Origin: Scleroderma bovista
Lineage: Eukaryota > Basidiomycota > Agaricomycetes > Boletales > Sclerodermataceae
Direction of reading: 5' to 3'
Assembly (NCBI GenBank): GCA_037178675.1
Contig: JAYMGJ010000814.1
Location: forward strand, 1-22,703
Length of the DNA: 22,703 nucleotides
Below, piece after piece: positions 17,759-22,703 of this stretch (position 1 is the first letter of the stretch; the number at the start of each line of letters is the position of its first letter). The notes below the pieces were generated by a model, which saw only the letters and a list, made by a program, of their open reading frames with translations, had not been told where the DNA came from and made no database searches. The translations under genes and the position numbers were made by a program.

Positions 17759-19801
17759 TGTGAGTCAAAGTGTGGGTTTAGGTCGAAACAACAACCCAAA
17801 CACAACACCAACAAAGGACTACAAAAAAGTGCGAGTGGTGGTTTGCCTCCGCAGTGTCCAGAGAGGATATGCTGAGGAGGGGGGAAGGGGATCTACACCA
17901 ACAGGGTGATGCAGACAGTGATGCAGGATACTCCTGGGGTACAGGAGTAATAGAAGACAAAGGGGATAGGGGTCTAGACTCTTCCTAAAGCCTAGGAAGT
18001 GTCAAAGCGGGGATTGAGTTGACTGGGACTGAAGTAGCGATACTACACCTAGAGATTGGTGCAGCAGAGGGGCAAGGGGGCTCCTGACGTCCAGAAGCAA
18101 TGGGAGATGAAGGATTGACAGACTAGACTCCACTTGAGCCTAGAGAAAGAATAGATCTTGAATAACTTGGATAAACTTGACAATATTGAGCCTTTAGACC
18201 TTCACTGAAGCCTACAAGGACTCAAGGACTGAAGGGATACTGATTGAGAGAGTCTGAGAGAGGGATAATTTCGTGCTATTGGGTCCTTTTTCACTGGGCT
18301 GAGCCCAGGGGTTTAAATACATGGGGGGACACAGCATTGAAGTACAAAAAGAGAAGGGAATAAGCAGAATTTGTCAGGGACTGGTAAGGGATTGGTAAGA
18401 GCTTTGTAAGGGGTTTGTAAGCGATCAGTAAGCAAGGCATAAGCAGGAATGAGTAAGCACAGGGAGCATGAATAAGCTGCTGAGTAAAGGAATGAGTAAG
18501 CTGCATGACAAGACTGATTGGTAAGGGAGTGGGTCATCAGCTGAGTAATATACCAAAAATGCAAAAGGGATAGAGTAATACTGATGACAGGAGAGCATCA
18601 GTAAGCAAGGGATAAGTCACTTGCACAGCAGAAGAAGTCACTGATGCACTGCCCAAGAAGTTTGATGGGAAGCTGTGTACCATCAGGAATTTGATGGGAG
18701 AACAATGGGGAAGATCTGGGATAAATAGGGGAATTGATCCGAGACAGAACAGCCACAAGAAGGGTACCAGGGGTCCAGAGGTCTCTGGGGGGGTCAGCAT
18801 ACACTAAGGTATAGTGCATATGTTCTAGTGCCGCTGAAGCGCAACCATGGGCTCCCTTGACAAGCTCTCTTCTGGGAAAGAACAAGAGAGGGTTCTTCTT
18901 CCTAACAGCACTATAAAGTGGGGGGGTATAACTGTCATGGTGCTGAGGGATGCTGTCTGAAAGTGGGGAAGCGGACAGAGTACTGAATTCGACGCATCCA
19001 GGGAAGTGAGACAAACGACAGAGGAAGATGGATATGGCAAGTATCTGGGAGGAAGGGACCATAGGCTGAGGGCTCAGGGGACACAGAGATGACCAGAGAA
19101 GACTTTTCAAGCTTGACAATAGACCTAAGATGACCAAAGTACATCCTTGATGCAGGACTGATGAGGAGAACGCGCTGGCCGAGAACGAGGGGGACTGAGG
19201 GAGCAGGCTGGGAAGATATGTGCCAGACAGTGCACGGGAACTCTGGGAGAGGCTGTCCTAAGAGCAGGACATAGTGGAGATCTGCAGCAATAGTGGAGAA
19301 ACAATCCAGAGAAAATACGGACTCCATAGTGAGCGATGAGATGAACATCTGGATTGTGTGGGGAATATCTCCGTGGGAAATGAACGGATTCATGTCGGAA
19401 CTTGACAGGCAGATAGACCACATTCTAGGCTCTCTGACAGTATAGTCACGTGCCCGATAGCTTAAGAAATGGCGGAGCTATTCAAAATATCGGAATGCTG
19501 GCACTGGGCGCCTAAAAATGACATTTGGGCACTAAAAATCATTTCTTCTCTTTCTCCTTCATTTCTCCATCAATTCTTCAGCTTCTTTGACCATTCTGAT
19601 ATGGGAGTTGGACTGCAGAGGTGTGCATTCCTTTTTCATACCATAATGATGTTATTCCTTCAGTTTCTTCTGCTTCTTGGTGGTTCTTGTGCGATAGATG
19701 GCTACGATGAGGGTCTGTCATGCCTATCCTTCGCATAAGGATCATTTGTTATAGGCATTATCTTCCATGTTCACTGTACCAAACCTGTTTGGTGCGTGAC
19801 A
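17759..19801 (-). mobile_element. LTR A: solo gypsy-type LTR, 2.04 kb
   Basis: Minus-strand ends are TGTCACGCACCAAAC and ..GACTCACA, with duplication CTGG (17755-17758, 19802-19805). Element 1 gives the uninterrupted version of this site, GCCGG followed by CTTGAAG, so the insertion point is certain. The promoter TATTTAAAC lies at about 18320-18311 on the minus strand, followed by a CT-rich leader. CCAAACCTGTTTGG lies at 19779-19792. The half next to 17759 is about 99 percent identical to LTR C (1-615). No internal region is present, so this is a solo LTR. Confidence 0.82.
18935..19423 (-). other. U3 open frame in LTR A, 162 codons
   Basis: It lies in the LTR sense orientation upstream of the TATA box, starting MWSICLSSSD. 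It is homologous to 14390-14710 in LTR B with many V/I, D/E and M/I exchanges. About 40 bp between two copies of TGGTCATCT is present only here. I recognise no domain; whether it is translated is unknown. Confidence 0.35.
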
Positions 19802-20416
19802 CTGGCCTCAAGGAGAAGTGTGAGTGGCTGGAGGTGGGGGGTCCTGGTCTGGTAGTGGGGGTAAGGCAAAGGAGAAGGAGGTAGCGACATCACCGTGAGG
19901 CAGCGAGAAGTGCAAGAAGAAGAAGACAGCAAAGGTCATCAATGACAACAACAAGATCACAGAGGTGGCAGGTCCATCTGGGTTGAGGTCCAGTTTCAAC
20001 ACCAGACCTTTCCTGGAGCAGATGGACAGGTTGACCACTGTGGTGGAGGTGATGACTGGACAGATGGCCTGGATCACAGACTCCATGCAGTCCAATGATC
20101 GCCTGAGTGCTGGCCTCGAGACATTCTTTGAGGAATGCCAGTTTTTTACATTGGAGTTCATTGCACTGGAGGAAGAGAGTGAGGAGGAGGTCGATCCAGA
20201 AGAGATTGACCAGGAGCTGGAGGAACTCCAGAAGGTCCTGGAGGAGCAAGAAGGTCCTGCACCGGAGTAGGTAGTCCAGTCCGGCACTTGTAAATAGAAA
20301 TGTAAATTAGTTTTACTTTTTGTTTATAGAGGAAAGTGGACGAAACAGATAGGAGAAACAGATAAAGGAAATGGAAGTGAGAGTAATACTACATGGATGC
20401 GAGTGGTTTGGGTTTG

Positions 20417-20961
20417 TGTTATGACCATGTCCAACTCTGGATCCTATCCGGTTACTCCGGTCACAGTCGCGCAGATAACCTTCTGCTAACTATGACCCTC
20501 GGTCTATACTCCATTCGTTCTTACTACACCTCGCCATCTACCCTGCCTTGACATGAGTTCTCTGTGAACTCGATATATCCTATACCTTGTAGCATTTTCA
20601 CCGGACCTGACCTAGTACTAACTCCGGTCATCCCTTGTCTGCTATTAGGTTGTTTACTTGTCACCGTATGTACTCGACCCTAGTTTCTACTTAGTATAAG
20701 TACCCTCTAGTTTACCTTGTAGACCTCAGTCTGAAATCAACTATAGTCACTACTCCTGTCCCTGTCTCTGTCTCTGTCTCCGTCATTGTCACCTTGACCG
20801 GAACCTACGCAAGGGGTCAACGCACTTCGTCCTTGTCATTGAATCCAAGCGGTCACCAACTCCGGCCGGACTATCCCTTGTCCAGCCCTCTGCCCTCCTC
20901 CTTTGTCCGCCTTTGTCCGGACTTGACTGGACCCCCTACTGGAGTAGACCTGGACTTGACA
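20417..20961 (+). repeat. element 4, 5' LTR with promoter
   Basis: 545 bp, about 65 bp shorter than the LTRs of element 1 because of internal deletions, ending CTTGACA. TATAAG at 20695-20700 precedes the predicted transcript start AGTCTGAAAT (20728-20737) by 33 bp, exactly as in element 1. ACTCCGGT, the reverse of ACCGGAGT, recurs (near 20454 and 20622). Confidence 0.92.
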
Positions 20962-20978
20962 GTATTTCAGACTCACAC
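20962..20978 (+). promoter_or_regulatory. primer-binding site of element 4, self-priming type
   Basis: GT then ATTTCAGACT (20964-20973), the exact complement of AGTCTGAAAT at 20728-20737 in the LTR. There is no TGG for a tRNA 3' end. Identical to element 1. Confidence 0.7.
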
Positions 20979-21031
20979 TTGTGTGGGTTCACTGTTCTAA
21001 AACCTCATATGCATATCCAGTTCCATCTCTT

Positions 21032-22481
21032 ATGACTATGACTACGCGCTCTCGCGCTCGAACCGCTGCAGCACTTGCTGAGGAAGCAGGTGCAGTAGAT
21101 GACCTCCACCTATCCGCCGCCCAACAAGCCCTGTCTAACCGCAGGCAACCTCTGGCTTCCGTAAGCCAATTCCGGAGCTTTACAGCTCGAAACCCAACAG
21201 TGTCTTTGACTCTGTGTCGAGATGCTGCATCCCAGAGCCTTCGTGGTTCTGTGGACTTTGGTCACCATGAATCCGTTTCTGGTGATCGATTCCCCTACCG
21301 TCGCGACCCCACTCCGGACCGTCGCGAACCTGCCCGTCACCAGTGGTTTGGCCCCGAGGACGGACCCGGAGCTGATCCAGACAACCCCGGAGATGGCAAC
21401 AACGATGACGACAATGACGATGACGACTTCGTCGACGCAACGGATGAGCTAGACCCTAGCCTAGCTGTTTTCCAAAACTTAGCAGTCGCTGTCAATCGCC
21501 TCTCCCGCTCCTCCCACCAGACCAACGACTCCTCCTCCCATGCCAAGGTCCATGAACCAGACACCTTCAATGGCACGGACCCCAAGAAACTCCGGACCTT
21601 CTTGGTCCAGTGCGAATTATGTTTCCAGGATCGCGCCAAAGCTTTCCGCCAAGATAGGGCAAGGGTGACGTTCGCCCAGTCCTATCTAAAAGGTATGACA
21701 CTGGAATGGTTCGAACCGGACCTCCTCCACTCCGGTGATCCGGCTGACTGTCCACTCTGGATGGACAGTTGGGTCCACTTTGTCGCTGAGCTCCAGAGCA
21801 CCTTTGGACCTCACGACCCCATCGCTGATGCTGAACATCAGCTCGAGCATCTCCGGATGAAGGATGCTCACCGCGTTACACGGTATATAGTAGACTTCAA
21901 CCGACTCGCCTCGCAGGTCCAGGACTACGGGGATGGCACGCTCCACCGCCTATTCTACTCTGGTCTCCCGGACTGCCTCAAGGATGAGATTGCTCGAGTT
22001 GGGAAACCCCTAACTCTGCATGGGCTGAGGGCTCTTTGCCAAGAAATCAATGCACGCTATTGGGAGTGCAAAGATGAGATCTCTCGCATGACGAAGAGTC
22101 AGCCCACCTCGTCCACAACCAAGTCCTCCAACTCCGGAGGCAACTCATCCAACTCCAGTCAGGAGAAATCCAAGACTGGTAACTCCCCCAGCTCCGCCAA
22201 CTCCTCTGGCTTGTCCAAGGCGACCAGCAACCAGTCCTCCTCTGGTTCCAGACCAGACTTGACCAACAAGCTTGGTAAGGACAGGAAGCTAACTGCTGAC
22301 GAGCACAAACGGCGACTCGATAACAACCTCTGCATGTTCTGTGGAGGTACTGGTCACTTCGCGGACAACTGTCCAAAGAAGACCAAAAAGGCCACCTTAG
22401 GCTTGCGCTGCGGCCATCGCTGCTGAGTCCGGTAAGACGGACTCGAACTCGGGTGCCAACTCCGAGTCAAAAAAAGAGTAA
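21032..22481 (+). pseudogene. gag: gag of element 4, frameshifted near its end
   Basis: ATG at 21032 aligns with the ATG at 9769 of element 1. The frame is open through the Asp-rich stretch, the gag domain (FLVQCELCFQD, LKGMTLEWFEP, YIVDFNRLASQV), the Ser/Asn linker and the CCHC knuckle CMFCGGTGHFADNC. At about 22392-22404 it has 4 bp more than element 1, so the open frame ends early at 22426. The ancestral frame is recovered further on and stops at TAA 22479-22481. Apart from this lesion the protein looks complete at about 480 residues. Confidence 0.92.
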
Positions 22482-22516
22482 GCAGCTCCCAGCCCTCCGC
22501 ACAACCGGCGAGCTGC
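22467..22516 (+). promoter_or_regulatory. -1 ribosomal frameshift site of element 4
   Basis: TCA AAA AAA GAG TAA in the ancestral gag frame with A7 at 22469-22475, then GCAGCTC (22482-22488) pairing perfectly with GAGCTGC (22510-22516). Element 1 keeps the stem with one G-U pair. The pol frame is open from 22475. Confidence 0.7.
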
Positions 22517-22703
22517 GTTGACTCCGGAAGTGCACCCAAGGAGGCCCGCCTCAACGTGTCCGCTCTCTTAGATCCTAATTCCCTTATGCCTCATGTTCTC
22601 CTTTTGTCTTACAATTTACCAGAACTTCGTGCGCTTGTGGACTCCGGTTCCACGCACTGTTTTGTAGATACCCAATATGCTCTCAGACACTCTCTCTCCA
22701 CTT
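22475..22703 (+). CDS. pol: pol of element 4, N-terminal part (protease)
   Basis: Open from the frameshift site to the window end (76 codons). It contains the aspartic protease active site LVDSGSTHCF at about 22634-22663, intact here but DSR in element 1. The remainder (RT onward) lies outside the window. Expression depends on -1 frameshifting, and the upstream gag lesion would need to be bypassed. Confidence 0.88.

Larger units (their letters stand above)
17160..20270 (+). pseudogene. opposite-strand zinc-cluster gene of element 3, split by LTR A
   Basis: Second copy of the gene at 3425-4436. It starts MSAPTKST, has the charged coiled-coil region with a TGA at 17400-17402 (TGC in element 1), and continues in the same frame to the intron 17621-17674 (GTAAGT..GTGTAG). 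The zinc cluster follows with the same C-x2-C-x6-C-x11-C-x2-C spacing; LTR A then cuts it at 17758, and the last cysteine is at about 19818. About 10 bp is lost near 19860. The downstream helical acidic part (19965-20270) aligns well with element 1 and ends in TAG. This copy keeps about 100 bp of coiled coil missing from element 1, so together the copies show the original layout. Confidence 0.75.
16733..20416 (-). mobile_element. element 3: decayed 3' end of an element 1 relative
   Basis: It matches element 1 from within the 3' LTR to a point near the end of pol (element 1 coordinates about 2990-4641). It keeps the LTR end, polypurine tract, opposite-strand gene and its TATA box, but is CpG-poor compared with element 1: many CCGG and CGG sites appear as CTGG, TGG or CAG. 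It is broken by LTR A at 17759 and on the right by element 4 at 20417. The left edge of the LTR is truncated, so no duplication is available. Confidence 0.85.
20417..22703 (+). mobile_element. element 4: 5' part of a related chromovirus, plus orientation, running off the window
   Basis: It starts TGTTATGACCATG at 20417, inside the last codons of element 3 pol, in the opposite orientation. The expected 5-bp duplication would be GTTTG (20412-20416), but the far end is outside the window. Order: LTR, PBS, gag, frameshift site, protease. It retains more CpG than element 3, and the protease reads DSG, so it is younger or less decayed. Confidence 0.9.

Overview
This window looks like repeat-dense chromosomal DNA from a filamentous fungus, most likely an agaricomycete basidiomycete (inference). 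The grounds are GT-AG introns of about 47-60 bp, TATA boxes 50-60 bp before start codons, Ty3/gypsy chromoviruses with a chromodomain, and heavy nesting of LTR elements. I saw no bacterial operons, rRNA, tRNA or CRISPR.

Layout. 1-615: 3' part of a long LTR ('LTR C', plus strand). 616-1470: degenerate minisatellite, downstream of a possible minus-strand spliced gene with two introns (1470-1516, 1593-1644). 1645-2492: non-coding, with two tandem hairpins and a promoter. 2493-2622 and 10487-11341: gene Y, whose 60-bp first intron is split by a complete 7.8-kb chromovirus, 'element 1' (2650-10448, minus strand, 610-bp LTRs, target duplication CATCC). 11690-12943 and 15230-16112: gene X, an open frame interrupted by solo LTR B (12944-15225). 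16733-20416: 'element 3', the decayed 3' end of a relative of element 1, itself interrupted by solo LTR A (17759-19801). 20417-22703: 'element 4', a younger relative in plus orientation, inserted head-on into element 3 and running off the window.

Element 1 has gag (CCHC knuckle), a -1 frameshift site, and pol (protease, RT, RNase H, integrase, GPY motif, chromodomain). It is dead. Four in-frame TGA codons, both RT catalytic aspartates changed to asparagine and a broken protease triad are all seen, and most of these changes fit C-to-T decay at CpG. The two LTRs also differ almost only at CpG.

The most novel-looking feature is a separate intron-containing gene carried on the opposite strand between the pol stop and the 3' LTR of elements 1 and 3. 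It has its own conserved TATA box and encodes a charged coiled-coil protein with a Gal4-type C-x2-C-x6-C-x11-C-x2-C-x6-C zinc cluster. A retrotransposon carrying a convergent gene for a putative DNA-binding regulator is a system worth follow-up. Two further signals are conserved between elements 1 and 4: complementarity between PBS and predicted mRNA 5' end (Tf1-like self-priming), and a slippery A7 followed by a 7-bp stem at the gag-pol junction. Gene X may be an endogenised small-virus capsid-like gene, but that is tentative.
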